Counted from the stretch's first letter, positions 1 to 7,825 are shown. The stretch: DNA of 33,033 nt from Pseudomonadota bacterium (GCA_018897875.1 JAHIKF010000174.1:1-33033); one strand, 5' to 3'. The notes: generated by a model not told the origin, from the letters alone. Program-made: numbers and translations.

Positions 1-134
1 AGCACCTGCCCCGTTATCTGGCGGAATTTTGTTACCGCTTTAATCGACGCTTCTGGGAACCCCAAATGTTTAACCGGATGATCACTGCGTGTCTTAATGC
101 TCAAACCGTTACCTTTTCGGAGCTAAGGCAATAA
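1..134 (+). CDS. IS1595/ISXO2-like transposase, C-terminal fragment cut by window start
   Basis: An open frame entering from the left edge (codons from position 3) ends at TAA 132-134. It reads as the family's C-terminal segment: a YLAEFCYRFNRR-type motif followed by phenylalanine- and arginine-rich residues and a short polar tail. Members of the IS1595 (ISXO2-like) DDE transposase family end in a very similar YL.EF.yRFNrR stretch. Only about 43 residues are visible, so whether the element is intact upstream cannot be judged. No terminal inverted repeat was recognised directly after the stop. The next sequence is a pair of short hairpins. Confidence 0.72.
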   Translation, partial: HLPRYLAEFCYRFNRRFWEPQMFNRMITACLNAQTVTFSELRQ

Positions 135-153
135 GCGTAATGAGTAATATCAG

Positions 154-198
154 GGTGGGCGCCGCCCACCAACAAAACGACGGCGGGCCATGCCCGCC
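154..198. repeat. Paired short hairpins (7-bp stem, 3-nt loop) of a dispersed family
   Basis: Two hairpins lie in tandem: GGTGGGC-GCC-GCCCACC at 154-170 and GGCGGGC-CAT-GCCCGCC at 182-198. Similar hairpins occur at 23357-23373, 25088-25139 and 25198-25214. They look like REP-type intergenic palindromes. The second one overlaps an upstream ATG (190) that is in frame with the MntA gene, which supports using the later start at 217. Confidence 0.7.
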
Positions 199-216
199 CT
201 ACCAGAAAAAGCCGAT

Positions 217-507
217 ATGAATATTTCCGAACTCCTTCAACAAAAACGCCAACAAGTCCTCGAAATCGCTGAGGGGCATGGCGCCCGGAATGTGCGCCTC
301 TTCGGTTCGGTGGCCCGGGGCGAGACCACCGCCACCAGCGATCTGGACCTGCTGATAGACATGGAACCTGGACGAAGCTTGCTGGATATCGTCGCCATCA
401 AGCAAGACCTGGAAGAATTGCTGGGATGCAAGGTGGATGTAGTCACCGAAGCCGCGATCAGTCCTTACCTTAGAGATAAGGTTCTCCATGAGGCGGTCCG
501 TTTGTGA
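217..507 (+). CDS. mntA: MntA-type minimal nucleotidyltransferase (antitoxin of HepT)
   Basis: This 96-residue protein belongs to the MNT (minimal nucleotidyltransferase) family. The signature GSX10DXD is exact: Gly30-Ser31, then Asp42-x-Asp44, followed by a third acidic strand (KVDVV). In characterised MntA/HepT systems the MNT protein transfers AMP from ATP to a tyrosine of the HEPN toxin and so silences it. The start at 217 is preferred over the in-frame ATG at 190, because 190 lies inside a hairpin repeat and the family begins just before the first helix. Its stop overlaps the GTG start of the next gene by 4 nt (504-507), so the two are translationally coupled, as is typical for this toxin-antitoxin pair. 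Confidence 0.9.
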   Translation: MNISELLQQKRQQVLEIAEGHGARNVRLFGSVARGETTATSDLDLLIDMEPGRSLLDIVAIKQDLEELLGCKVDVVTEAAISPYLRDKVLHEAVRL

Positions 508-833
508 AAAATGATCTGGTCTATCTGAGGCACATCCTTGATGCCATCCAGAAAATTGAGTCTTATGTGTCTGTCGGACATGAGACCTTCATGTCAACTT
601 CCCATTGGCAGGACGCAGTTATCCGGCAATTGGAAATTATCGGAGAAGCCACCAAACGGCTCTCGCCAGATTTGCGCCGCCGTTACCCCCAGATTCCTTG
701 GAAGCGCATTGCCGGCCTTCGGGATGTTTTAATCCACGACTACCTGGGGGTGGATATTTCTCTGGTTTGGCAGATAACCCAAACTTATCTCCCGGAACTG
801 AAGCACCAGATTGACGCGATATTAAAGGAATAG
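504..833 (+). CDS. hepT: HepT-type HEPN ribonuclease toxin (DUF86)
   Basis: This 109-residue all-helical protein carries the HEPN active-site motif RX4HXY in canonical form: Arg73, His78 and Tyr80 in RDVLIHDY. Arg and His are the RNase residues, and the Tyr is the known AMPylation target of MntA in this family. The start is GTG at 504, overlapping the mntA stop as GTGA. All motif residues are present, so the pair looks intact and probably active as a toxin-antitoxin or phage-defence module. The neighbouring transposase fragment fits an accessory region, but the assignment does not depend on it. Confidence 0.92.
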   Translation: MKNDLVYLRHILDAIQKIESYVSVGHETFMSTSHWQDAVIRQLEIIGEATKRLSPDLRRRYPQIPWKRIAGLRDVLIHDYLGVDISLVWQITQTYLPELKHQIDAILKE

Positions 834-872
834 GTTAATTCTGACGACTTAAAGCACATTAAGGGGTAATTA

Positions 873-1427
873 ATGACCGGATACATTCTCCTGGGCGTGG
901 TGGTGGTCCTGTTGCTCGGGGCCGTGACGATTTACAACAAGCTGGTGACCAACAAGAACCTGGTGGCCGAGGGCTGGAGCGGCATCGACGTCCAGCTCAA
1001 GCGTAGGAATGACCTCATCCCCAACCTGATCGAAAGCGTCAAGGGCTACATGGGCCACGAGCGGGGCGTCCTGGACCAGGTCACGGAGCTCCGGACCAAG
1101 AGCCAGGCGGCCCAGGGGGTAGCCGACAAGGCCAGGGTGGAAGGGGCCATGGGCGCGGCGTTGGCGAACCTCTTCGCGGTGGCGGAAAATTATCCCGATT
1201 TGAAGGCCAGCCAGAATTTTATGGAGCTGCAAAAATCCCTGGCCGATATCGAGGACCAGGTCCAGCTGGCCCGGCGCTATTACAACGGGGCCGCCCGGAA
1301 CTTCAACATCCTGATCCAGTCTTTTCCCAGCAACCTGATAGCCTCCGCCTTCAAATTCACCACGGTGGAATACTTCGAAATTGAGGACGCCGCCGAACGG
1401 GCCGTGCCCAAGGTTGCCTTTCCTTAA
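873..1427 (+). CDS. lemA: LemA family membrane protein
   Basis: This 184-residue protein has an N-terminal hydrophobic segment (about residues 3-22) followed by the LemA helical domain. The domain's most conserved part is visible as a RRNDLIPNLIESVKGYMGHE-type block at residues 44-64. A good ribosome site (AAGGGG at 861-866) stands 6 nt before the ATG. LemA proteins are N-out/C-in membrane proteins of unsettled function. They are often encoded next to TPM-domain or DUF2207 proteins, as here. The downstream DUF2207 gene is separated by 116 bp that contain a palindromic repeat. Confidence 0.92.
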   Translation: MTGYILLGVVVVLLLGAVTIYNKLVTNKNLVAEGWSGIDVQLKRRNDLIPNLIESVKGYMGHERGVLDQVTELRTKSQAAQGVADKARVEGAMGAALANLFAVAENYPDLKASQNFMELQKSLADIEDQVQLARRYYNGAARNFNILIQSFPSNLIASAFKFTTVEYFEIEDAAERAVPKVAFP

Positions 1428-1444
1428 ATCTGAGCGGAAAAGAA

Positions 1445-1489
1445 ATTACTTCCCCCTCACCCTGACCCTCCCCCATTGGGGGAGAGGGA
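1445..1489. repeat. CCCTCACCCTGACCC / GGGGGAGAGGG palindromic repeat, copy 1
   Basis: The sequence from ATTACTTCCCCCTCACCC to GGGGGAGAGGG forms a hairpin (CTCCCCC 1468-1474, loop ATT, GGGGGAG 1478-1484). An almost identical copy is at 22222-22267, and a related inverted form is at 22326-22354. It sits between lemA and the DUF2207 gene and may affect their relative expression. Confidence 0.8.
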
Positions 1490-1543
1490 ATAAAGATGAA
1501 ATTCCTTGAACGCTTCCATTAATAAGTGGACGGGTACACACAT

Positions 1544-3457
1544 ATGAAGCGCGGCGCCCTGTTCCTGACCCTTACGGCCGTCACGGTCCTGGCCCTCCTG
1601 GCCGGGGCCAACGCGGTCCAGGCCCAATCCGAGCGCATCCTCAATTTCAAGAGTTTCATCAAAGTCCATCCCGACGCCTCCATGACCGTCACCGAAGACA
1701 TCACGGTGCAGGCCGCCCGCCGGGAGATCAAGCGGGGCATCGTCCGGGATTTTCCCACCACCTACCGCGACCGGCTGGGCAACACCGTCAAGGTCGGCTT
1801 TAAGGTGGAGGAGGTCTTGCGGGATGGCCGGTCCGAACCCTATCACACCCAATCGGTCTCCAACGGGGTCAAGATCTTCATCGGCCAAAAAGACGTGTTT
1901 CTCAGGTCCGGGGTCTACACCTACACCATCCGGTACCGGGTCGACCGGGAGCTGGGATTCTTCAAGGACTTTGACGAGCTCTACTGGAACGTCACCGGCA
2001 ACGGCTGGACCTTCGCCATCGACCGGGCCGAAGCGTATATCGAGCTGCCCGCCGGGACCAAAATCCTCAAGTCTGCGGCCTATACCGGTTATCAGGGAGC
2101 CCGGGGCCACGATTTTACCGTGCGCTCCGACGACAACCTCATTGTCTTCAAGACCACCGCGCCCCTGGCCCCCAGAGAAGGCCTCACCGTGGCGGTATCC
2201 TGGCCCAAGGGCGTGGTGCACGAGCCCTCCAGCCAGGAGCGGCTGGGCTTCTTCTTTCAGGACAATGCCGCCACGGCCATCGGGCTCATCTGGCTGGCCG
2301 TGCTCTTGTCGTTCTACCTCTGGGCCTGGTTCCGGGTGGGCCGGGACCCGGCCGCTGGCACCATCATCCCGCTGTTCTCCCCGCCCGCCGGTTTTTCGCC
2401 TGCGGGAGTGCGTTTCGTCAGCCGCATGGGATATGACGACAAGGCCTTTGCCGCCGCGGTGGTGGACATGGCGGTGAAAGGCGGGGTGCGGATCGAAGAA
2501 GATGGCGGCGATTACACCCTGGTCCGCAAGGAGGGCGCCATGGGAGCCCTGTCCCGGGGCGAGCAACTCGTCTCCGCCCGACTCTTTTTCAGCAGCAATT
2601 CCGTCAAATTGGAAAACGAAAACCATACCCGGATCAAGGCGGCCATCGACGCCTTGAAGAAAACCCTGAAGACGGAACTGGAAAAGATCTATTTCGTCAC
2701 CAATTCCGGCTACCTGGCGCCGGGAATCGTCATCACCCTCCTGGGCGTGGCCCTGGTGGTCCTGACCTCCCGGGACAGAATGACGGCGGCCTTTGGCTCC
2801 CTGTGGCTCACCATCTGGACGGTGGCCTGCTACTTCCTGGCGGTGGCGGTCTACAAAAAGTGGCAGGCGGCCCGGGGCGGCGTGGTGAAATGGCTGGGGG
2901 CCCTGGGCACCACCCTGTTTGCCCTGCCCTTTTTTATCGGGGAGATCGCTGGGGCGGTCATGTTAACCTCGGCCGTGTCCATCCCCGCGGCCGCGACCCT
3001 GGCCGCCATGGGCTTTCTCAACGCCCTGTTCTACCACCTGCTCAAGGCCCCCACCCTGTCGGGCCGCAAGATCATGGACCAGATCGAGGGCTTCAAGCTC
3101 TACCTGTCGGTGGCGGAAAAAGACCGCCTCAACCTGCTCAATCCCCCGGAAAAGACCCCGGCGCTCTTCGAAAAATACCTGCCCTACGCCCTGGCCCTGA
3201 ATGTGGAAAATGCCTGGAGCGAGCAGTTCGCCGAGGTGCTGGCCAAGGCCGGGACCGAGACCCAGCCCTACTCCCCCGTCTGGTATTCCGGCAGTTCCTG
3301 GGACAGCTTCCACACCTCCCGGTTCTCCGACAGCCTGGGCAGCTCCTTTGCCGGCGCCATCTCGTCCTCATCCACCGCACCGGGCTCGTCCTCGGGGAGC
3401 GGCGGCGGCGGGTCCTCCGGCGGCGGCGGGGGCGGCGGTGGCGGCAGCGGTTGGTAG
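1544..3457 (+). CDS. DUF2207 domain-containing membrane protein with Gly-rich tail
   Basis: From the ATG at 1544 this is a 637-residue protein. A signal peptide (about residues 1-27, ending VQAQ) leads into an extracytoplasmic DUF2207 beta-domain (about 30-235). A membrane segment follows near residue 250 (IGLIWLAVLLSFYLWAWF), then a cytoplasmic region. A second membrane cluster of three to four helices covers about 385-500. The protein ends in a serine/glycine-rich tail finishing GSGW. This order is typical of DUF2207 (YciQ-like) proteins. An in-frame GTG at 1526 would add six residues, but the ATG places the signal peptide correctly. The function is unknown; adjacency to lemA is common and suggests a shared envelope role. 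Confidence 0.88.
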   Translation: MKRGALFLTLTAVTVLALLAGANAVQAQSERILNFKSFIKVHPDASMTVTEDITVQAARREIKRGIVRDFPTTYRDRLGNTVKVGFKVEEVLRDGRSEPYHTQSVSNGVKIFIGQKDVFLRSGVYTYTIRYRVDRELGFFKDFDELYWNVTGNGWTFAIDRAEAYIELPAGTKILKSAAYTGYQGARGHDFTVRSDDNLIVFKTTAPLAPREGLTVAVSWPKGVVHEPSSQERLGFFFQDNAATAIGLIWLAVLLSFYLWAWFRVGRDPAAGTIIPLFSPPAGFSPAGVRFVSRMGYDDKAFAAAVVDMAVKGGVRIEEDGGDYTLVRKEGAMGALSRGEQLVSARLFFSSNSVKLENENHTRIKAAIDALKKTLKTELEKIYFVTNSGYLAPGIVITLLGVALVVLTSRDRMTAAFGSLWLTIWTVACYFLAVAVYKKWQAARGGVVKWLGALGTTLFALPFFIGEIAGAVMLTSAVSIPAAATLAAMGFLNALFYHLLKAPTLSGRKIMDQIEGFKLYLSVAEKDRLNLLNPPEKTPALFEKYLPYALALNVENAWSEQFAEVLAKAGTETQPYSPVWYSGSSWDSFHTSRFSDSLGSSFAGAISSSSTAPGSSSGSGGGGSSGGGGGGGGGSGW

Positions 3458-3477
3458 GAGTGGTGGCAAGCGCATAT

Positions 3478-3505
3478 AAAAAAGGGCGGACTTTAACGTC
3501 CGCCC
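3478..3505 (-). terminator. Intrinsic terminator between convergent genes
   Basis: GGGCGGAC (3484-3491), loop TTTAAC, GTCCGCCC (3498-3505) is a perfect 8-bp stem. On the minus strand it is followed by six T (complement of A 3478-3483). It lies 30 nt past the stop of the minus-strand kinase gene and 20 nt past the stop of the plus-strand DUF2207 gene. It is best for the minus strand and may act in both directions. Confidence 0.85.
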
Positions 3506-3534
3506 CGGTCATTCACCCTCTCCGTCCCTTCGGC

Positions 3535-4476
3535 CTACGCAACCTGTTGGTATAAGGGCACTTTTAGGGTGATCACCACACCCCGGCCCGGCGTTGCTTC
3601 CACCGCCACGGTCCCGCCGATCCGATCCAGACGCTCCCGGATGCTGAACAGGGCGAAGCCGGGGGGGTCACCGCCGTCACTGACTTCCACGCCGTCATGC
3701 TCCACCCGGATATGCAGGATCTTGCCTTCCGTCCGCATGACGATCTTGATCTCCCGGGGCCGGGCCTGCCCGGCCACATGCGTCAACAAGTCCCGGAAAA
3801 TGATGAATAACAGGATCTGGCTGTCATCACAGGGGGGCCAGGCGATGGGGTGCTGCTGCAACTCCACCTCGATGCCGTGCCGGTCCCGGACCTGCCGGGC
3901 CAGCCAGACCACCGCCGGGGCAAAGCCCATCTCGTAGAGCACCGGGGGGCTGAGCTCGCCGGTCAAGGAGCGGATGTAACGGATGGAGGCCTCCACATGC
4001 TCCCGGGCCTCCTGCAACGCCGCCAGGCCGGCAGGTGATTGGACCTCCGCCGCCAGGGCGCCCAACTTGATCCGGGCCGCGGCCAGGATCTGGCCCACCT
4101 GTTCGTGGAGTTCGTTGGCCAGGCGGCGCCGTTCCCGCTCCTCCGCCAGCGAGATTTCTGCGGCCAGGGCCCGCAGCCGCGCCTGGTAGCTGAGGCGATG
4201 GGCTTCCAGGTGGTGGTGCAGGCGGCCCAAGGCGGCGCCCACGGCCCCACCGATTAACACAAAAAACAGGGTCAGGGGCCAGGCATGGAGGGAAAAGCTG
4301 TGGAGGATCGCCTGCGTCATCCGCAGGGGGGCCTCGCAGCCAAAATACTCATGCAGGTGATGGGCCGCCATGAACAGCGGATGCCCCGCCACCACCCCCA
4401 CCGCGGCGCCGTACAAAAAACCCTTGAGGATATATCGGGAGGCAGGTTTCACTGATGATCTATCCGGCTTCGGCAC
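3535..4476 (-). CDS. NarL-type (HisKA_3) sensor histidine kinase with degenerate ATPase domain
   Basis: This 313-residue protein has two membrane segments (about residues 17-37 and 60-85), a coiled-coil linker, and a dimerisation/phosphoacceptor box ERRRLANELHEQVGQ with the expected His, as in HisKA_3 kinases. The C-terminal HATPase-like part keeps the late region FALFSIRERLDRIGG and a TPGRGVVITL ending. The N-box, normally E.L.N..KHA, reads FRDLLTHVAGQA, and the G1 box, normally DNGxGF, reads EHDGVEV. ATP binding is therefore doubtful. It follows purC by 49 nt on the same strand and ends at a terminator, so it is the last gene of the pseudokinase-purC operon. No response regulator is adjacent. 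Confidence 0.8.
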   Translation of the reverse strand: MPKPDRSSVKPASRYILKGFLYGAAVGVVAGHPLFMAAHHLHEYFGCEAPLRMTQAILHSFSLHAWPLTLFFVLIGGAVGAALGRLHHHLEAHRLSYQARLRALAAEISLAEERERRRLANELHEQVGQILAAARIKLGALAAEVQSPAGLAALQEAREHVEASIRYIRSLTGELSPPVLYEMGFAPAVVWLARQVRDRHGIEVELQQHPIAWPPCDDSQILLFIIFRDLLTHVAGQARPREIKIVMRTEGKILHIRVEHDGVEVSDGGDPPGFALFSIRERLDRIGGTVAVEATPGRGVVITLKVPLYQQVA

Positions 4477-4525
4477 CCTGTGGGCCTGAGAGCACCGCGG
4501 CGCCGGGTGTACAAGACAGACACCC

Positions 4526-5428
4526 TTAACCCAACTCTTCGCCGGTGAGGCTCTGCAACGCCTGGAGGTAACGGGTCCGGGTATCGGCGATGACGTCCGC
4601 GGGCAAGGGCGGCGGCGGGGGTTGCTTGTTCCAGCCCAGCGATTCCAGGTAATCCCTGAGATACTGCTTGTCGTAGCTCTTTTGGGGGCCGCCGGGCCGG
4701 TAGTCCTCCTGGGGCCAGAAGCGGGAGGAGTCCGGGGTCAGGACCTCGTCGATGAGCAGGAGTTTTTCGTCAGTGCCATCGGCCAGGCCGAACTCGAACT
4801 TGGTGTCGGCAATGATGATGCCCCGGGGCTCGGCCCAGGCCAGGGCCCGGCGGTAGATCGCCAGGCTCAGGTCCCTGACCAGCGCCGCCAGCGCCGCCCC
4901 GATCTGGCTCGCCATATCGGCAAAGGAGATGTTTTCGTCGTGGGTGCCCAACTCGGCCTTGGTGGAGGGGGTAAAGATGGGCTCCGGCAGCTTCTGGGAC
5001 TCCACCAGCCCCGGGGGCAGAGCCAAACCGCCGATGGCGCCTGTTTGTCGGTACTCCGCCCAACCAGAACCGGACAAATAACCCCGGACGATGCACTCCA
5101 CCGGCAGGGGCTTACACTTGCGCACCAGCATGGTGCGGCCTTCGAGCAGGTCTTGAAAAGGCCGGCAGGCCGGGGGAAACTCCTCCACTGTGAGACTCAG
5201 CAGGTGATTGGGGGTCAGGTCCGCCAGGTGCCGGAACCAGAAGGCGGACAACTGGGTCAGGATACGGCCCTTGTCGGGGATGGGCTCAGCCATCACCACG
5301 TCGAAGGCGGAGATGCGGTCCGTGGCCACCAGGAGCAGTTTGTCCCCCAGGTCGTAAATGTCCCGCACCTTGCCCTGGTGCCGGGGACCCAGCCCCGCTA
5401 AGGAAGTGGTCATGACCGGGGGATTCAT
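4526..5428 (-). CDS. purC: Phosphoribosylaminoimidazole-succinocarboxamide synthase (SAICAR synthetase)
   Basis: This 300-residue protein has the family hallmarks in order: the N-terminal GKVRDIYDLGDKLLLVATDRISAFD block (ATP site), the CIVRGYLSGSGW motif, the signature LPEPIFTPSTKAELGTHDENI, and IIIADTKFEFG near the C-terminus. It condenses CAIR with aspartate using ATP in de novo purine synthesis and acts in the cytosol. The length is that of the longer, yeast-type (ADE1) branch rather than the ~240-residue E. coli form. The ATG overlaps the upstream pseudokinase stop as ATGA (5425-5428); an in-frame Met five codons later is an alternative start. Confidence 0.97.
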   Translation of the reverse strand: MNPPVMTTSLAGLGPRHQGKVRDIYDLGDKLLLVATDRISAFDVVMAEPIPDKGRILTQLSAFWFRHLADLTPNHLLSLTVEEFPPACRPFQDLLEGRTMLVRKCKPLPVECIVRGYLSGSGWAEYRQTGAIGGLALPPGLVESQKLPEPIFTPSTKAELGTHDENISFADMASQIGAALAALVRDLSLAIYRRALAWAEPRGIIIADTKFEFGLADGTDEKLLLIDEVLTPDSSRFWPQEDYRPGGPQKSYDKQYLRDYLESLGWNKQPPPPPLPADVIADTRTRYLQALQSLTGEELG

Positions 5429-6960
5429 CGGGATGGCCTCCTGATTTTATTGGTGCCGGCGGTTTTAGGCGCCAGTTTCACGACTTTGGGGTTGATCTTT
5501 TCCAGGGTTTTGATGCGGTTGGCCGCGTCCTCGGCGGCCTTAGCGCCGGTAAGGGGGCCCACCCTGACCTGGTACAGGGTCTTGCTCCCGGTCTTCCGGG
5601 TTTTGATAACGGCCCGGAGGTGCTTGGCCCGGAGGCGCTGCTGGAGGACCTCGGCCTGCTTCATGGTGTTGTAGGTGGCGACCAAAAGGAGATACCGCTG
5701 GTCTTTGGACCCCGGGCTGGCCAAATTGGCGCTGGACTGAACCGGGGCCGGGGTCGGCCCAGCAGCCGGCCTGGCCGCGGGGCCCGGCCCCCCGGGGGCC
5801 CCGGCCTCGCCGCTCTCTATCAAAGGCGGCCCCCCGCCCGTCGGCGGCAGAGCCACCGGCGCCGCCACCGTAGCGGGTTGAGGCTTCGACGCCGGCCGGT
5901 ACCCTACCTTGACCCCGAAGATGATGAGGGCCACGGTCAGGACGGCCAGGCCCACGCCCCACAGCAGGCGCCGGGGCAGTAGCTTGAGGGTGTTTAAGTG
6001 ACTCCGGGCCGCATCCCTAACCTTTTGGGCGTGCGGCAGGCTGTGCTCCCAGACTTTTTTCAACTGCGGCCCCGCCTGAGCCAGGGGCTGCCAGCTGCGC
6101 CGGGATTTTTCCGGCCGCCAGGCAGCGGCTTTCTTGGTAACTCCGTGCATGAGTTCCCGGGCCTGGTGCAATTGGCTGACCAGGGCGCCGGCATGGGGCA
6201 GCCGCTCTTCGGGGTCCTCCGCCAGGCACCGCAGCAGCACGTTCTGCAGGGGAACGGGAATCTCCTCCAGGTCCGCCGGGGGGTATTCCAAACGATAGGG
6301 AAAGGGTTCATCAAAGGTCAGAGGATAGGGCAGGCTGCCGGCCACCAGCCGGAAACCCAGCACCCCCAGAGAAAACACGTTGCCGGCCGGCGTCAGCCGA
6401 TCTCCGTGAATGACCTCCGGCGGCGCATACGCCCTGAGCTCCAGATGCTGTGGCTCATCGCCATAGGCCGGGGCGAAGGCAAAATTGGCCAGACGGAGGT
6501 CTTCCCCCTGGAGCAGGATATTGAGGGGGCTGAGAAACTGGTGCACTTCCCCCTGCTGGTGCGCGAAGGCCAGGGCCTGGGTCAGGAGTTCCAGCCGGTG
6601 CAGCGCCTGCGGCAGGCTGAACCGCTCTTGCCGGACCCATTGGGCCATCAAGCTCTCGCCGGGAAAGGGCTCCTCCACCAGGTAGAGAAATTTTTCGGCC
6701 TTATCGACGTGGAAAACCCCCAGGATTTGGGGGTGGCGCAGTTTCAGTCCCAGAATCGCGGCGTGTTCAAACATGTCCCGGGCCGCGGCCCACTCCGGGG
6801 CGTCCCGGGCCAGGAGCTTCAGGCTGACCTCGGTCCTCAGGGTATTATCTTGAGCCAGCCACACCCCGCCCCAGGGTTCTTCCCGGAGCTGGCGCACGAT
6901 CAGGTATCTTTGCCCGATCATCTCGTTGGTCTCGGGATGATCCGTTCGGTTGTAGGTCAT
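5425..6960 (-). CDS. Pseudokinase with transmembrane segment and C-terminal SPOR domain
   Basis: This 511-residue protein has a protein-kinase fold at residues 18-270. The P-loop is altered (REEPWGGVWLA). The beta-3 Lys48 and a helix-C Glu (about 65) are kept. The HRD motif reads HQF (140-142), the catalytic-loop Lys is Ser, Asn147 remains, and the DFG motif reads NFA (159-161). With both catalytic Asp residues gone it should be a pseudokinase. A single membrane helix (about 331-352) leads to a Pro/Gly/Ala-rich linker and a SPOR domain (about 421-500), which in known proteins binds denuded septal peptidoglycan. The kinase half faces the cytoplasm and the SPOR half the periplasm. It overlaps purC by 4 nt. 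A septum-linked scaffold role is an inference. Confidence 0.85.
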   Translation of the reverse strand: MTYNRTDHPETNEMIGQRYLIVRQLREEPWGGVWLAQDNTLRTEVSLKLLARDAPEWAAARDMFEHAAILGLKLRHPQILGVFHVDKAEKFLYLVEEPFPGESLMAQWVRQERFSLPQALHRLELLTQALAFAHQQGEVHQFLSPLNILLQGEDLRLANFAFAPAYGDEPQHLELRAYAPPEVIHGDRLTPAGNVFSLGVLGFRLVAGSLPYPLTFDEPFPYRLEYPPADLEEIPVPLQNVLLRCLAEDPEERLPHAGALVSQLHQARELMHGVTKKAAAWRPEKSRRSWQPLAQAGPQLKKVWEHSLPHAQKVRDAARSHLNTLKLLPRRLLWGVGLAVLTVALIIFGVKVGYRPASKPQPATVAAPVALPPTGGGPPLIESGEAGAPGGPGPAARPAAGPTPAPVQSSANLASPGSKDQRYLLLVATYNTMKQAEVLQQRLRAKHLRAVIKTRKTGSKTLYQVRVGPLTGAKAAEDAANRIKTLEKINPKVVKLAPKTAGTNKIRRPSR

Positions 6961-7033
6961 CTGGAGGCCTGCCTTGGCTGGGGATATCGGCCTGATTATC
7001 GGGCCAATTCACCATAACACAAAACTAATAGAC

Positions 7034-7057
7034 AAAAAAGCCCTTTCGGGTCAGGGC
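7034..7057 (-). terminator. Terminator-like hairpin upstream of the pseudokinase gene
   Basis: On the minus strand GCCCT (7057-7053), an 8-nt loop and AGGGC (7044-7040) are followed by six T. No minus-strand gene ends here; the hairpin lies 73 nt before the pseudokinase start. It may be a leader attenuator or a barrier to antisense transcription. The stem is short (5 bp), so confidence is moderate. Confidence 0.45.
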
Positions 7058-7174
7058 AACGCCAACCTCTCGACCTCACCGGCCCAAGTTGAGCGCCGGC
7101 TGAGATAAATTTGTAAGAATTAAATTATTCTGGTACCTTCTCCCTTACCTCCCCCATGACGAGGGAATCCCAAA

Positions 7175-7825
7175 ATGTCTCTGGCTAATCTCATTACTCT
7201 GGCCCGGCTGCCGCTGTTGTTGATCCTGGTGGGTCTCCTGTTTGTCCCCAGTTTCGGGGTGCGGCTTATTGGCCTGGGGCTGCTGATCGTCCTGTTTCTC
7301 CTGGATTGGTTTGACGGCTACGTGGCCCGGCTGCGCAATGAGGTTACCGAAATTGGGGCGGTGTTGGACATCGCCCTGGACCGGTCCGTGGAAAATATCC
7401 TCTGGATCACCTTCATGTACCTGGGACTGGTACCTTTGTGGGTCCCCATAGTTTTTTTAGTCCGCTCCTTCGTCGTGGACGGCATCCGGGGCGTGGCCCT
7501 GGCCCGGGGAAAATCGGGTTTTGGGATGATGTACTCCCCCCTGGGGCGCTTCCTGGTGGCTTCCCGCTTCATGCGGGCGCTCTACGGCCTGGCCAAGGGC
7601 GTGATTTTCGGTCTTCTTTACCTCACCTGGGCCTTGGCTATCAAGGACCCAACCATTCTGATAACCTTGCATCCTTTAAATCAAAGCCTTATATTTTTAA
7701 CGATGGCGCTGTGCCTCATTCGAGGCCTCCCGGTAATCCAGGATGGCCGCATCCTCTTCAGGGCCGAAAAAAACCAGCCTGACCCCGCGGCGCCGCCGGA
7801 ATCTGGCCGCCGGAGAACGATATGA
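7175..7825 (+). CDS. CDP-alcohol phosphatidyltransferase family protein (PgsA-like)
   Basis: This 216-residue integral membrane protein contains the complete family motif DG(x)2AR(x)8G(x)3D(x)3D, starting DGYVAR near residue 48 and ending GAVLDIALD. That motif binds the CDP moiety and two metal ions. Several hydrophobic helices surround it. Family members make phosphatidylglycerophosphate, phosphatidylserine or related lipids from CDP-diacylglycerol; the exact alcohol cannot be read from the sequence. Its stop overlaps the next gene by 4 nt (ATGA). The partner is a HAD-IB phosphatase of the size of PgpC, which favours a phosphatidylglycerophosphate synthase role. Confidence 0.9.
   Translation: MSLANLITLARLPLLLILVGLLFVPSFGVRLIGLGLLIVLFLLDWFDGYVARLRNEVTEIGAVLDIALDRSVENILWITFMYLGLVPLWVPIVFLVRSFVVDGIRGVALARGKSGFGMMYSPLGRFLVASRFMRALYGLAKGVIFGLLYLTWALAIKDPTILITLHPLNQSLIFLTMALCLIRGLPVIQDGRILFRAEKNQPDPAAPPESGRRRTI

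Noticed and set aside
1457..2626. 389-codon open frame on the minus strand opposite the DUF2207 gene
   Set aside because: Low-complexity Gly/Asp/His/Pro composition, no family motif or ribosome site; it mirrors the codon bias of the real plus-strand gene.
4505..4525. Terminator after purC (GGGTGT ... ACACCC)
   Set aside because: A 6-bp stem with no T run on the minus strand, and the next gene follows 49 nt later in the same operon.
5998..7017. 339-codon plus-strand frame opposite the pseudokinase
   Set aside because: Antisense shadow of a gene with clear kinase and SPOR domains; Gln/Gly/His-rich with no recognisable domain.
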